Shown in pieces: positions 17,826 to 26,202 of a DNA stretch of 36,858 nt. The DNA comes from Ectothiorhodospiraceae bacterium. GTDB lineage: Bacteria; Pseudomonadota; Gammaproteobacteria; Nitrococcales; Aquisalimonadaceae. The notes under the pieces were generated by a model that worked only from the letters and a program-made list of their open reading frames with translations, was not told where the DNA came from and did not search any database. The stretch's first letter is position 1. The number at the start of each line of letters is the position of its first letter. A program made the position numbers and the translations under genes. The stretch covers positions 1-36,858 of the forward strand of contig SLLM01000337.1 in assembly GCA_007134055.1 (NCBI GenBank), in the 5' to 3' direction.

Positions 17826-19435
17826 GCGACATGCTGCTCGATGTGCGCGACCTCCACGTCCACTTCCGCACCGAGGAGGGTGTACTCGAGGCGGTCAGGG
17901 GCGTGTCCTGGAGCCTGAAGGAGGGGGAGACCCTGGCACTGGTGGGGGAGAGCGGATCCGGGAAATCGGTCTCCGCCATGTCCGTGCTGCAACTGCTCCC
18001 CTATCCACGGGCCTGGCATCCCGGTGGCAGTATCCGCTTCCGTGGGCAGGAGCTGCTGGGTGCGCCGGAGGCGTTGCTCAGGGAGTTTCGCGGCGGCCGT
18101 ATCGGTACGATCTTCCAGGAACCGATGAGTTCGCTGAACCCACTGCATACGGTGGAAAAGCAGATCGGCGAAACGCTGCGCATCCACAAGGGACTGAACC
18201 CGGAGCGGGCCCGCGAACGGATACTCGAGTTGCTGGATCTTGTGCGGCTGCCGGAGCCGGAACGGCGCCTGCGTTCCTTCCCCCATGAGCTCTCCGGCGG
18301 ACAGCGGCAGCGGATCATGATCGCCATGGCGTTGGCGAACGAGCCGCAGCTGTTGATTGCCGATGAGCCGACCACTGCGCTGGATGTTACCGTGCAGGCA
18401 CAGATTCTTGAACTCATACGCACCGTGCAGCAACGCTTTCGGATGGGGCTGCTGCTGATCAGTCATGATCTGAACGTGGTCCGCCACATGGCGGACCGGG
18501 TATGCGTGATGCGCTACGGGGAAGTGGTGGAGGACGCGCCGTCGGAGCAGCTCTTCCGGCAGCCGTCCCACCCCTATACCCGGGTGCTGATCGACGCCGA
18601 GCCGTCCGGGCGTCCGCACCCGGCACCGGCCGGTTCTGCTCCGGTTCTGGATGCCATGGATATCAAGGTGCATTTTCCGATACGCGGGGGGCTGTTCCGC
18701 CGCGTGCGGGATTATGTTCGCGCCGTGGATGGCGTCTCGCTGCGGGTGACGCCGGGACACACACTGGGGATCGTGGGGGAGAGCGGTTCCGGCAAGACCA
18801 CCCTGGTGCTGGCCTTGTTGCGACTGCAGCACGCCATGGGTCGGATCGTCTTCCTTGGACGGGATATCAGCGCGACCCGGCCTGCCCTGCTGCGCCCCCT
18901 GCGCAAGCAGATGCAGGTGGTCTTCCAGGATCCGTTCGGCAGCCTCAGCCCAAGAATGTCGGTGGAACAGATCGTCGCCGAAGGTCTGGAAGTGCACCAG
19001 CGGGCTCTGGATGCTGCCGCGCGGCGCCGGCTGATCGTTGAGGCGCTCGAGGAGGTCGGCCTGGACGCCGGGCTCGGGCAACGTTTCCCCCACGAACTCT
19101 CGGGCGGTCAGAGACAGCGCGTCGCAGTGGCCCGTGCGCTGGTGCTCAAGCCAGCACTGATCGTACTGGATGAACCCACATCGGCGCTGGATCGCTCGGT
19201 ACAGGCACAGCTGGTCAATCTCCTGCGGGATCTGCAGAAACGCTACCAGCTTGCCTACCTGTTCGTCAGTCACGACCTCAAGGTGGTACGGGCACTGTCC
19301 CACGAGATTATCGTCATGAAGGATGGTGTGGTGGTGGAGCAGGGCACGGCGGATGAAGTATTCCGCAGCCCCCGGCACGGCTACACACGGGATCTGCTGC
19401 AGGCAGCCCTGCGCCCGGTACGGGATGCGCCCTGA
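17822..19435 (+). CDS. yejF: Peptide ABC transporter ATP-binding protein YejF (two nucleotide-binding domains)
   Basis: Fused ATPase that powers the YejB/YejE permease. It has 537 residues with two complete ABC cassettes. The first has Walker A GESGSGKS (about residue 42), signature ELSGGQRQR, Walker B LLIADEPTTALD and SHDLNVV. The second starts near residue 280 with Walker A GESGSGKTT, ELSGGQRQR, LIVLDEPTSALD and SHDLKVV. The oligopeptide-type C-terminal extension after the first cassette (SHPYTRVLIDAEP) is present. It overlaps yejE by 4 nt and ends the operon; der begins 72 nt later. Confidence 0.95.
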   Translation: MSDMLLDVRDLHVHFRTEEGVLEAVRGVSWSLKEGETLALVGESGSGKSVSAMSVLQLLPYPRAWHPGGSIRFRGQELLGAPEALLREFRGGRIGTIFQEPMSSLNPLHTVEKQIGETLRIHKGLNPERARERILELLDLVRLPEPERRLRSFPHELSGGQRQRIMIAMALANEPQLLIADEPTTALDVTVQAQILELIRTVQQRFRMGLLLISHDLNVVRHMADRVCVMRYGEVVEDAPSEQLFRQPSHPYTRVLIDAEPSGRPHPAPAGSAPVLDAMDIKVHFPIRGGLFRRVRDYVRAVDGVSLRVTPGHTLGIVGESGSGKTTLVLALLRLQHAMGRIVFLGRDISATRPALLRPLRKQMQVVFQDPFGSLSPRMSVEQIVAEGLEVHQRALDAAARRRLIVEALEEVGLDAGLGQRFPHELSGGQRQRVAVARALVLKPALIVLDEPTSALDRSVQAQLVNLLRDLQKRYQLAYLFVSHDLKVVRALSHEIIVMKDGVVVEQGTADEVFRSPRHGYTRDLLQAALRPVRDAP

Positions 19436-19507
19436 GGGCTCGATGTCCATCCCGGAGCGCCCGGGATCTGCTATCCTCCCGCCACTGCACACACTCGAGC
19501 GGATCGC

Positions 19508-20920
19508 ATGCATCCCGTCATTGCCCTGGTCGGCCGGCCCAATGTGGGCAAGTCGACATTGTTCAATCATCTCACCCGGAGCCGGGATGCCCTGGTCGCC
19601 GATTATCCCGGATTGACGCGGGACAGGCGCTACGGTCGTGGCAAGGTCGGCAAACGCGCCTACATGGTGGTCGATACCGGAGGTCTGGGGGATGATCCGG
19701 AAGGTGTCGAGCTCGGCATGCAGCAGCAGGCGCTGGCGGCTGTGGGGGAATCGGATCTGGTCGCATTCCTCGTGGACGGACGCAGCGGTGTCACCGCGAC
19801 GGATCACGAGATCGCCGTCCAGCTGCGTCGCCTGGGCAAGCCGATCATCCTCTTGGTCAACAAGGTGGACGGCCTCGATGCGGATGTGGCGACTGCGGAT
19901 TTTCACGTCCTCGGGTTGGGTGTGCCCCACCCCGTGGCGGCCACGCGGGGTCAGGGTGTCAGCGCAATGCTGGAGCATGCCTTCGCCATGCTTCCCGATC
20001 GCACCCCCGGCACCGGGGAAGCAGGGCAGAGTGCCGGAGAGGATGCCGACAGCACGCGGGTTGCCGTCGTGGGACGGCCCAACGTGGGCAAGTCTACCCT
20101 GATCAATCGTCTGCTGGGCGAAGAGCGGGTGGTGGTGTACGACATGCCGGGCACCACCCGCGATAGCGTGTTCATCCCCTTCGAGAAGGACGGACGGCGC
20201 TACACGCTGATCGATACGGCTGGTGTGCGGCGCCGGGCGCGCGTCAGTGAAGCCGTGGAAAAGTTCAGCGTCATCAGAACCATGCAGGCTATCGAAGCAG
20301 CTCAGGTGGTGGTTCTGGTGGTCGACGCCCGGGAAGGGGTTTCCGACCAGGATGCCCATCTGCTCGGGCATATTCTGGATGCCGGGCGTGGGCTGGTGGT
20401 AGCGGTCAACAAGTGGGACGGTCTGGAAGTTGACCAGCGGGAGCAGGTTCGGCGGCTGCTCGCGGTAAAGCTGGGTTTTGTCGATTTCGCCGAGGTGCAC
20501 TACGTATCCGCTTTGCACGGAAGCGGTGTGGGTCTGCTCTACGATTCCATCCACGCCGCGCACCGATCGGCGTTGCTGGATCTTCCCACCACCCGTCTGA
20601 CCCGGATCCTCGAGGACGCGGTGCAAAACCATCCGCCACCCCTGGTGCGCGGGCGGCGCATCAAGCTGCGCTATGCACACCAGGGGGGAAAGAACCCGCC
20701 CCTGATCGTCATCCACGGCAATCAGGCCGAACGGGTACCGAAAAACTACCGGCGCTACCTGGTCAATGCCTTCCGCCGCGCCTTGCGCCTGGAAGGTACC
20801 CCGGTCCGCCTGGAGTTCCGTACCACCGACAACCCCTATGCGGGCCGCAGGAATGTGCTGTCACCGCGACAACAGGAGCGGCGTCGTCGTTTGCTGCGCC
20901 ACGTCAAGGGAAAACGGTGA
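19508..20920 (+). CDS. der: Ribosome-assembly GTPase Der (EngA)
   Basis: Double GTPase required for 50S subunit maturation. It has 470 residues. The first G domain starts [12 protein letters not shown] with DTGG and NKVD; the second starts [13 protein letters not shown] (about residue 193) with [11 protein letters not shown] and NKWD. A KH-like domain follows ([18 protein letters not shown]...PPLIVIHGN) and a basic tail. The ATG at 19508 has only a weak GAGCGG upstream. der commonly sits after bamB and hisS in gammaproteobacteria; here it follows yejF, so the context differs. Confidence 0.97.
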   Translation: MHPVIALVGRPNVGKSTLFNHLTRSRDALVADYPGLTRDRRYGRGKVGKRAYMVVDTGGLGDDPEGVELGMQQQALAAVGESDLVAFLVDGRSGVTATDHEIAVQLRRLGKPIILLVNKVDGLDADVATADFHVLGLGVPHPVAATRGQGVSAMLEHAFAMLPDRTPGTGEAGQSAGEDADSTRVAVVGRPNVGKSTLINRLLGEERVVVYDMPGTTRDSVFIPFEKDGRRYTLIDTAGVRRRARVSEAVEKFSVIRTMQAIEAAQVVVLVVDAREGVSDQDAHLLGHILDAGRGLVVAVNKWDGLEVDQREQVRRLLAVKLGFVDFAEVHYVSALHGSGVGLLYDSIHAAHRSALLDLPTTRLTRILEDAVQNHPPPLVRGRRIKLRYAHQGGKNPPLIVIHGNQAERVPKNYRRYLVNAFRRALRLEGTPVRLEFRTTDNPYAGRRNVLSPRQQERRRRLLRHVKGKR

Positions 20921-20949
20921 GCGGCACGGACCGGCTCCCTGGGAACGGA

Positions 20950-21306
20950 TCAGGTGCGCCAGGTGACCGGATGCTGCCGGGCCAGGGCCTTGATGTGCTC
21001 CGACAGGCCCACGGCCCGGGCGACGTCCAGCTCGATCGCGATGCCGGTGTCCAGCGTCTCGTCCAGTCTGCCTGCCCGGCACACGGCATCCAGCACTTCG
21101 GCGGCGCGGGGAACCTCTACCAGGAACAGCAGGATCTCCCGGGGTGAGAGAACCTCCAGCCCGAAGATGCCGAATTGCCTTTCGCTGCCCTGGCCCTGGG
21201 CGTTGGGGATGATTGTTGCGCCACTGGCACCCGCCGCCCGGGCTGCGGTCAGGACGCCGTCCGACTTCTCGTCGTCGACGAACGCGAGTATGAGCTTGTA
21301 GTCCAT
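20950..21306 (-). CDS. PII-like signalling protein (non-canonical, short T-loop)
   Basis: A 118-residue protein with the ferredoxin-like PII fold signature: MDYKLILAFVDDEKSDGVLTAARAAG (beta1-alpha1), SGATIIPNAQGQG, FGLEVLSPREILLFLVEVP (beta3) and AAEVLDAVCRAGRLDETLDTGIAIELDV. In a classic GlnB/GlnK the T-loop carries the uridylylated Tyr51; here the loop is short, lacks that tyrosine and reads GQGSERQFGIFG, so uridylylation-based nitrogen signalling is unlikely. Related PII-like proteins bind nucleotides or small effectors. GGAGG lies 5 nt upstream of the ATG at 21304-21306. The only gene nearby on the same strand is glucokinase, 313 bp upstream. Confidence 0.72.
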   Translation of the reverse strand: MDYKLILAFVDDEKSDGVLTAARAAGASGATIIPNAQGQGSERQFGIFGLEVLSPREILLFLVEVPRAAEVLDAVCRAGRLDETLDTGIAIELDVARAVGLSEHIKALARQHPVTWRT

Positions 21307-21430
21307 GACCGCCTCCGGCATCCACCTCGCCGACAGGACCACGCCATCCGGCCGCGTCGTGTCGGCAGATTCCGACCCTTCCGGCCTACATGGTTCCCAT
21401 GGGATTCTGGCAGCGGGTCGTCCCGGCAAG

Positions 21431-21459
21431 AATACATGGCGATAATATCGAACGTCCAA
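21431..21459 (-). promoter_or_regulatory. Candidate promoter of the PII-like gene
   Basis: On the minus strand, TTGGAC (complement of 21454-21459) and TGTATT (complement of 21431-21436) are 17 bp apart, about 125 bp before the start codon. The remainder of the 313-bp gap down to the glucokinase stop holds no further recognised feature and no FNR-type dyad. Confidence 0.42.
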
Positions 21460-21619
21460 GCAAGTGATGCCGGAAAGCGCGAACGTTGCCGACGGGCGGC
21501 CGTGGTGCCCGGACCCGTTCTCGCGCACATTGCAACCCAGCATGGGGGATACATGCACCGGAACCGCTGCAACACAGCCGGGCTCATCCAGTCCGTGGCC
21601 GGCGTGCGGCCCGCTGACC

Positions 21620-22627
21620 TCAAGATGTCTTCCGATTCCGGAGGCCCTGACCAGATGGATTGGTTGCCAACCGGGATATCCCATCAAGCCCGGCCTGATG
21701 GTCCGTGATCAAACTCACCGGAATGCTCTCCAGTAGCAGACGCATCCTCCCCTTGTCGGCAAACGCCTTGGTGAATGGGCCGCAGAGAATATAGGGGTGC
21801 AGCTGGATGGCCACCCCGCCGGCGAGATACACGCCTCCGGTGGCGGCCCAGTGGAGAGCGGCATTACCCGCGAAGGAGCCCAGCAGCTCCGAGAACAATT
21901 CAACGGCCGTGAGCGCCTCCGGATCCCGATGTTCCGCGAGTTCCAGAATGCGTGCGGGTGACACATCGGAAGGTTCCGGGTGAATGGTCGCACGGCCCGT
22001 CGCCTGGCCAGTGGCAAACGCGTATAGTGTGACCAGGCCCGGGCCGGAGAGCACGCGCTCGTAGCTCACATGCGCGAGATCCCGGCGCAGGTGGTGCAGG
22101 AGCGCCGCCTGGCGCTCCGTGACCGGAGCAAGGTCGGCATGCCCGCCTTCAGACGGCAGGACGTGGATGTCCGCGCCGGAACCGTGCCAGCCGGCCACGC
22201 CCAGCCCGGTTCCCGATGCGATGACCAGACGGCAACCCTTGCCGGCGTTTCCGTGCTGGACGGGCAGCAACTGCTCCGGTTGCAACTGCGGGACCGCGTG
22301 CGTCAGAGCCTCCAGGTCGTTGACCAGGTAAACACGGGGCAAACCGAACTGGCTGCGCAGGGATTCCGCATCGCTCTGCCACGGCAGGTTGGTGAAACGG
22401 ACCGCACCGTCGCGCACCGGTCCGGCAACGGCAAGCCAGGCGCTGTCGATCGGGGCCCGCTCCGTCCTGGACAGTTGGGCCAGGTAACAGCGGATGGCTT
22501 CCGCCAGGGATTGAAAATCCTGGCTGGGCCAAATGGTTTCATGACGGATCCACCACTGGCGACCATCGCCTTCCAGCAGTCGGAAGCGTGCCCGCGTTCC
22601 ACCGATATCCGCTACCAGCCTGTGCAT
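21620..22627 (-). CDS. glk: Glucokinase (Glk family)
   Basis: ATP-dependent phosphorylation of glucose to glucose 6-phosphate. It has 335 residues. The phosphate-binding motif ADIGGTRARF is at the N-terminus, VNDLEA (Asp104) is the catalytic-base region, IASGTGLGVA is the second nucleotide motif, EGGHADLAP and YERVLSGPGL are Glk signatures, and GGVYLAGGVA is the adenosine motif. The start at 22625-22627 is 12 nt after the stop of the CBS gene and has no strong ribosome binding site, so it is probably translated by coupling. With the glucan phosphorylase at 31547 it would feed free glucose into the same hexose-phosphate pool. Confidence 0.92.
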   Translation of the reverse strand: MHRLVADIGGTRARFRLLEGDGRQWWIRHETIWPSQDFQSLAEAIRCYLAQLSRTERAPIDSAWLAVAGPVRDGAVRFTNLPWQSDAESLRSQFGLPRVYLVNDLEALTHAVPQLQPEQLLPVQHGNAGKGCRLVIASGTGLGVAGWHGSGADIHVLPSEGGHADLAPVTERQAALLHHLRRDLAHVSYERVLSGPGLVTLYAFATGQATGRATIHPEPSDVSPARILELAEHRDPEALTAVELFSELLGSFAGNAALHWAATGGVYLAGGVAIQLHPYILCGPFTKAFADKGRMRLLLESIPVSLITDHQAGLDGISRLATNPSGQGLRNRKTS

Positions 22628-22639
22628 GAGGGCATCCGG

Positions 22640-23095
22640 TCACTGCAGGCGTCGTTTGGCTTCCAGTTCCGCCTGGCGTCTGATCAGTCTGACGATGTTC
22701 GACAGTTGTTCCGATAGAACCCGAAGGATATCGTCCATGGCAATCAGGCCCACCAGGTGGCCGTTGCGGTCCACCACCGGAACCCGGCGGATACCGTGCA
22801 GCCACATGCTGTCGATGGTTGACTCCAGCTCTTCGTCCACCGATGCGGTGATCAGATCGGTGGCGCAGAACAGATCCCCGACGGTGACCGTGTCCGGGTC
22901 CAGGTCCGTCGCCAGCACCTCGAGCACCAGATCCCGGTCGGTGATGATGGCGGTGGGTATGCGGTGGTCGCCTTCCTGCCTGACGATCACCAGGTCCCCC
23001 ACATGGGCTTCCCGCATCCGTCGTGCGGCGTCCCCCACCGATGCGCTGCCATCGATGGCGATCACATGACGGTTGCACGCCTCACCTGTCTTCAT
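22640..23095 (-). CDS. CBS-domain pair protein
   Basis: A 151-residue protein made of two tandem CBS domains (about 5-62, VGDAARRMREAHVGDLVIV...IITDRDLV; and about 72-130, SMWLHGIRRVPVVDRNGHLVGLIAMDDIL) plus a short basic helix. Stand-alone CBS pairs bind adenosine nucleotides (AMP, ATP, SAM, NAD) and act as energy sensors; the partner here is unknown. GGGAGGAA is 7 nt upstream of the ATG. It lies between the 71-residue cysteine protein (18 nt gap) and glucokinase (12 nt gap), indicating one operon. Such proteins are frequent in low-oxygen regulons. Confidence 0.82.
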   Translation of the reverse strand: MKTGEACNRHVIAIDGSASVGDAARRMREAHVGDLVIVRQEGDHRIPTAIITDRDLVLEVLATDLDPDTVTVGDLFCATDLITASVDEELESTIDSMWLHGIRRVPVVDRNGHLVGLIAMDDILRVLSEQLSNIVRLIRRQAELEAKRRLQ

Positions 23096-23113
23096 GGGCA
23101 GATTCCTCCCGGG

Positions 23114-23329
23114 TCAGAGCAGATGACGGGCACGCAGGGTCAGGCATTCGCTTCTGACCGGGCAGTCGTATCGCTGGCACAGATAACGGGCGTCGGTGCC
23201 GAAGCAGGGCTCCTGCTGCTGGTGGATCTGCATCCGCAGAATCCGCCAGCGTTGCCGGCTGTTGGACGCATTGCGGCTGCCGCTTTGATGAGGCTGCCCG
23301 GTCCCCGGAGGGTGTCGGAATGAATCCAT
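23114..23329 (-). CDS. Small four-cysteine protein, function unknown
   Basis: A 71-residue protein with an unordered, polar N-terminal half and a C-terminal half carrying four cysteines as C-X8-C-X4-C-X5-C (Cys42, 51, 56, 62): PCFGTDARYLCQ...DCPVRSECLTLRARHLL. From memory I associate the pattern CxGTD...C...DCP...EC..LRA with short uncharacterised proteobacterial proteins; the cysteines could hold zinc or an iron-sulfur cluster. The start at 23327-23329 is chosen because GGGAG lies 8 nt upstream; an upstream ATG at 23344 lacks one. It is first in a likely operon with the CBS and glucokinase genes, 73 bp downstream of an FNR-type dyad. Confidence 0.62.
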   Translation of the reverse strand: MDSFRHPPGTGQPHQSGSRNASNSRQRWRILRMQIHQQQEPCFGTDARYLCQRYDCPVRSECLTLRARHLL

Positions 23330-23401
23330 GTTGACTGCTCCCATGATGAGTCGGTCAGAACACGATGGGAACAGGGTCTCCCGGACGCGGGCGACCGGGC
23401 A

Positions 23402-23415
23402 TTGACCGGGGTCAT
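23402..23415 (-). promoter_or_regulatory. FNR/FixK-type dyad upstream of the cysteine protein-CBS-glk genes
   Basis: TTGAC-CGGG-GTCAT matches the FNR/FixK/ANR pattern (TTGAY-N4-RTCAA) except the last base. It lies 73 bp upstream of the start at 23329 on the minus strand. No good -10 is seen at the class II spacing (AGACCC at 32 bp), so this site is the weakest of the four. Confidence 0.5.
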
Positions 23416-23482
23416 CGATTCGCACTGTCACCTGGCCGGCAACCACGGCCTGCGAAGCCCGGAACGTCAGGCTGTTTCCGGG

Positions 23483-23716
23483 TTAGCTGTGATCCACCAA
23501 GCCGGCGACGCCGGATGCGCGGGCGCAGTGGGCCGAACAGTAGATGTCGTCACCGCTTTCCAGCCCGTGGCCGATGACACGGCAGCGACAATGCCGGCAG
23601 ATCGGAGCCAGCGCCTGGATGGCGCATTCGAAGGAATCGAACGGGTGCTCCTTGCCGTCCATGACGACGACAAAGCTCTTCGCGTAATCGTTACCGCAGA
23701 CTTCACATGTGGCCAT
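23483..23716 (-). CDS. Metallothionein-like cysteine-rich zinc-binding protein
   Basis: A 77-residue protein with eight cysteines (4, 7, 31, 40, 43, 45, 60, 64) and several histidines: MATCEVCGNDY, FDSFECAIQALAP, CRHCRCRVIGHG and YCSAHCAR. The arrangement suggests two treble-clef or zinc-ribbon-like sites; similar proteins are sometimes annotated as prokaryotic metallothioneins. The ATG at 23714-23716 has AGGAGCAGGAACC upstream, and the frame before it is not conserved. It is the last gene of the DUF3775-archease-rtcB run, 60 nt after rtcB. It could buffer zinc or manganese for RtcB, but that is speculation. Confidence 0.7.
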   Translation of the reverse strand: MATCEVCGNDYAKSFVVVMDGKEHPFDSFECAIQALAPICRHCRCRVIGHGLESGDDIYCSAHCARASGVAGLVDHS

Positions 23717-23776
23717 GGTTCCTGCTCCTCTGTGGCGTGGACAGGTAGTCGCCTTCCAGGCCGATCCGGCGTTCAC

Positions 23777-25207
23777 CTATCCCTTGATACAGACCAGCGG
23801 CGACAGGCGGGCCACGCGTCGGGCGAGCCCGGCATGGTGCGCCGCGTCCACCACCCGGTCCACGTCCTTGTACGCGCCGGGTGCCTCCTCCGCCACGCCC
23901 CGGCTGGTGGGGCTGCGGATCAGGATTCCGCGTTCGGCGAGTTGATCCACCAGTTCCCGCCCGTGCCATCGCTTGTAGGCCTGGCGACGGCTCATGGCGC
24001 GGCCGGCCCCGTGGCAGGCCGAGGAAAAGGCGAGGGTCTCCGATTCCACCGTTCCCACCAGCACATGACTGGCGGTGCCCATGGAACCCCCGATCAGGAC
24101 CGGCTGTCCCCAGGGACGCAGCGGAAGAGGCAACAGCGGGTTGCCCGGACCCAAGGCCCGGGTGGCTCCCTTGCGATGGACGAACAACCGGCGCTGGCCC
24201 CCGTCAATCGTGTGCGTTTCCTCCTTGCACGTGTTGTGGGAGACATCGTAGAGCAGGTCCAGGGAGACATCGGGAAACAGGTGGCGGAACACGCGACGCG
24301 TCAGATGGGTGATGATCTCCCGGTTGGCGAGGGCGCAGTTGGTGGCAGCACGCATGGCGCCCAGATAATCCTCTCCGGTCCGTGACTGCAGCGGCGCGCA
24401 GGCCAGTTCCCGGTCAGGCAGGTGAATACCATGGGATGGCGCCTCGGCCGCCATGCGTTTGAGGAACTCGGAGCCGATCTGGTGACCGAGCCCGCGGGAA
24501 CCGCAGTGAATGCTGATCACGATCTCGCCCTGACGCAGGCCGAAGCCGGCGGCGGTCTCGGAATCGAAAATATCGCTGACTTCCTGCACCTCCAGGTAGT
24601 GGTTGCCGGAGCCCAGGGTGCCCATCTCGTTGCGTTGCCGGTGCCGGGCCTGGTAGGACACGCACTCCGGGCGGGCCCCTTCCATGCAGCCATGCTCCTC
24701 GATGCGCTCCAGATCGGCGGCGTCGCCCCATCCCTGTTCCACCGCCCAGCGCGCGCCGCCCTGGAGCATGGCGATCAGCCCGGGATCGTCCAGGTGAATG
24801 CTGCCGCGGCTGCCCAGGCCGGCGGGTATGGACGCATCCAGTGCATCCGCCAGTACCCGCTTGTGGGGCTCCAGTTCCGCGCGTTGCATGCCGGTGGTCA
24901 GCGTGCGAACGCCGCAGGAAATGTCGAAACCCACGCCGCCGGCAGAGATAACGCCGCCCTGGTCAGGGTCGAACGCGGCCACGCCTCCGATGGGAAAACC
25001 ATAGCCCCAGTGGGCATCGGGCATGGCATAGGAGGCGCTGACAATTCCCGGCAGGCGGGCGACATTGCTTACCTGCTCGAAGACCTTGTGATCCATGTCC
25101 CGGATCAGGGTTTCATCCGCGTAGATGATGCCCGGTACGTGCATTCCATCCCCGGGGGGAATGGTCCAGATCCAGTCCGAATCCCGTTGCAGCAGATTGA
25201 TGTCCAT
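23777..25207 (-). CDS. rtcB: RNA-splicing ligase RtcB (3'-phosphate/5'-OH RNA ligase)
   Basis: Mn2+/GTP-dependent ligase that joins RNA 2',3'-cyclic phosphate or 3'-phosphate ends to 5'-OH ends, used in RNA repair. It has 476 residues, the length of the archaeal/metazoan-type enzyme. The metal and guanylation residues are intact: Asp95 and Cys98 in GFDISCGVR, His203 in GSGNHYLE, His234 in SIHCGSRG, His324 in DVSHNT, and the guanylated His399 in ACHGAGR. These correspond to Pyrococcus horikoshii D95, C98, H203, H234, H329 and H404. GAGGT precedes the ATG at 25205-25207 by 6 nt. Archease ends 7 nt upstream, so the ligase and its activator are one unit. Confidence 0.96.
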   Translation of the reverse strand: MDINLLQRDSDWIWTIPPGDGMHVPGIIYADETLIRDMDHKVFEQVSNVARLPGIVSASYAMPDAHWGYGFPIGGVAAFDPDQGGVISAGGVGFDISCGVRTLTTGMQRAELEPHKRVLADALDASIPAGLGSRGSIHLDDPGLIAMLQGGARWAVEQGWGDAADLERIEEHGCMEGARPECVSYQARHRQRNEMGTLGSGNHYLEVQEVSDIFDSETAAGFGLRQGEIVISIHCGSRGLGHQIGSEFLKRMAAEAPSHGIHLPDRELACAPLQSRTGEDYLGAMRAATNCALANREIITHLTRRVFRHLFPDVSLDLLYDVSHNTCKEETHTIDGGQRRLFVHRKGATRALGPGNPLLPLPLRPWGQPVLIGGSMGTASHVLVGTVESETLAFSSACHGAGRAMSRRQAYKRWHGRELVDQLAERGILIRSPTSRGVAEEAPGAYKDVDRVVDAAHHAGLARRVARLSPLVCIKG

Positions 25208-25214
25208 GGCGACC

Positions 25215-25673
25215 TCACACATCCACCACGCACTGCGCGCGCCACTGCCCGTTGTGGCGATGCGTTACCGCCAGCTCGGTAAGCGTGGCGCCCTTGACCT
25301 CGACGGCGGGCTGATGGTGTTCCCGGTCAATGGATTCGCCGTAGAGTTTGGCGGTCAGGCGGTTGCCGGCGATGCGGACCTCGAAGTGGGAAAACAGCAT
25401 CTGCCGGGTGGTGACCTGGTAGACCACCGCATCGATCCAGTCCACGAACAGCAGTTCCGGATCCGGGTTCTCGCAGCTCACCTCGATGACCTGGCGGGGA
25501 CGGACCGTATCGGGATCGCATATCACGGCCGTGAGCCCCAGGGCGGCCTGCTCGAAGGCTTCCTCCATGCTGCGGCCCATGCCACGGATGCCGATGTCGG
25601 AACCGTGGTTGAAATGCCGCCAGCGCGGCTGGAGGGTGGTACCGGTCCCCGGTTCTCGGTTCATGCCGCTCAT
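25215..25673 (-). CDS. Archease (RtcB activator)
   Basis: A 152-residue protein of the archease family, which speeds guanylation and turnover of RtcB. Conserved features seen: FNHGSDIGIRGMG (His23, Asp26; metal-binding region), a central LLFVDWIDAVVYQ helix, and VEVKGATLTELAV near the C-terminus, ending in a terminal Asp. The start at 25671-25673 overlaps the upstream DUF3775 stop by 4 nt (ATGA); an alternative ATG at 25664 has GGATGAG before it. Placement directly before rtcB supports the call. Confidence 0.9.
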   Translation of the reverse strand: MSGMNREPGTGTTLQPRWRHFNHGSDIGIRGMGRSMEEAFEQAALGLTAVICDPDTVRPRQVIEVSCENPDPELLFVDWIDAVVYQVTTRQMLFSHFEVRIAGNRLTAKLYGESIDREHHQPAVEVKGATLTELAVTHRHNGQWRAQCVVDV

Positions 25674-26059
25674 CCGCAGCGATAGCCCAGCAGCTCCAGT
25701 CCGTCCGTGAGATAGGTAGGGAGCAGCGGGTGGGCGATGAGATAGTCCGCCGTATAGGGCGTCCAGGCGTCATTCACGTCCCGCAGCAGTGATTGCCATT
25801 CCTCCACCTCGTAATCACCGCGCCCCAGCCAGAGCAGCGCCACCACCTGCTCCTGCTGTCCCCGGTCCAGATCGTTGATGATGGAACGGAACTCGTCCAG
25901 CGTGGAATCGCCCGCGTGGCTGGCAAGCATCTGCATCGGCCAGTCCTCCGTCGCGCTGCTGGGCTCGTCTTCGATCGCCACCGCCTCCTGGGCGTGGAAC
26001 TCCTCGGCCAGTTGGATCAGCCGGCAGACATTGTCCGGATTCACCTCAAGGCTTGGCAT
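25670..26059 (-). CDS. DUF3775 family protein
   Basis: A 129-residue, acidic, helical cytoplasmic protein. Features typical of DUF3775 are VNPDNVCRLIQLAEEFHAQEA at the N-terminus, the central DEFRSIINDLDRGQQEQVVALLWLGRGDY, and the C-terminal YTADYLIAHPLLPTYLTDGLELLG. The family has no established function. The ATG at 26057-26059 has AAGGAGG just upstream with a short spacing of 4 nt; the ATG at 26074 is less likely because that element falls inside it. It is first in an operon with archease (4-nt overlap), rtcB and the metallothionein-like gene, so a role linked to RNA repair is a reasonable guess. Confidence 0.8.
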   Translation of the reverse strand: MPSLEVNPDNVCRLIQLAEEFHAQEAVAIEDEPSSATEDWPMQMLASHAGDSTLDEFRSIINDLDRGQQEQVVALLWLGRGDYEVEEWQSLLRDVNDAWTPYTADYLIAHPLLPTYLTDGLELLGYRCG

Positions 26060-26132
26060 CCAACCTCCTTCCATCGTGGTCTGGACGGGTAATTGGGCAC
26101 TCCCTCCCTCTGATGCTCCGGAGTCCCTCGGT

Positions 26133-26174
26133 AGCATAGGCCCGGGGTAGGGTTCGGGCGTTGATTGGCGTCAA
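26133..26174 (-). promoter_or_regulatory. Class II FNR/FixK-type promoter of the DUF3775-archease-rtcB operon
   Basis: The dyad TTGAT-TGGC-GTCAA (26161-26174) matches the FNR/FixK pattern at 9 of 10 positions. On the minus strand a -10-like TATGCT (complement of 26133-26138) is centred 32 bp from the dyad centre. That is the spacing expected when the activator is centred at -41.5. The DUF3775 start is about 75 bp further on. Confidence 0.62.
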
Positions 26175-26202
26175 TCCTCGGTCTTACCGTGCTCCCGCGT
26201 GT

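Noticed and set aside
17483-20716. A very long open frame (about 1077 codons) on the minus strand opposite yejE, yejF and der.
   Set aside because: It lies antisense to three well-supported genes, contains no domain signature and is the expected result of codon bias in GC-rich DNA.
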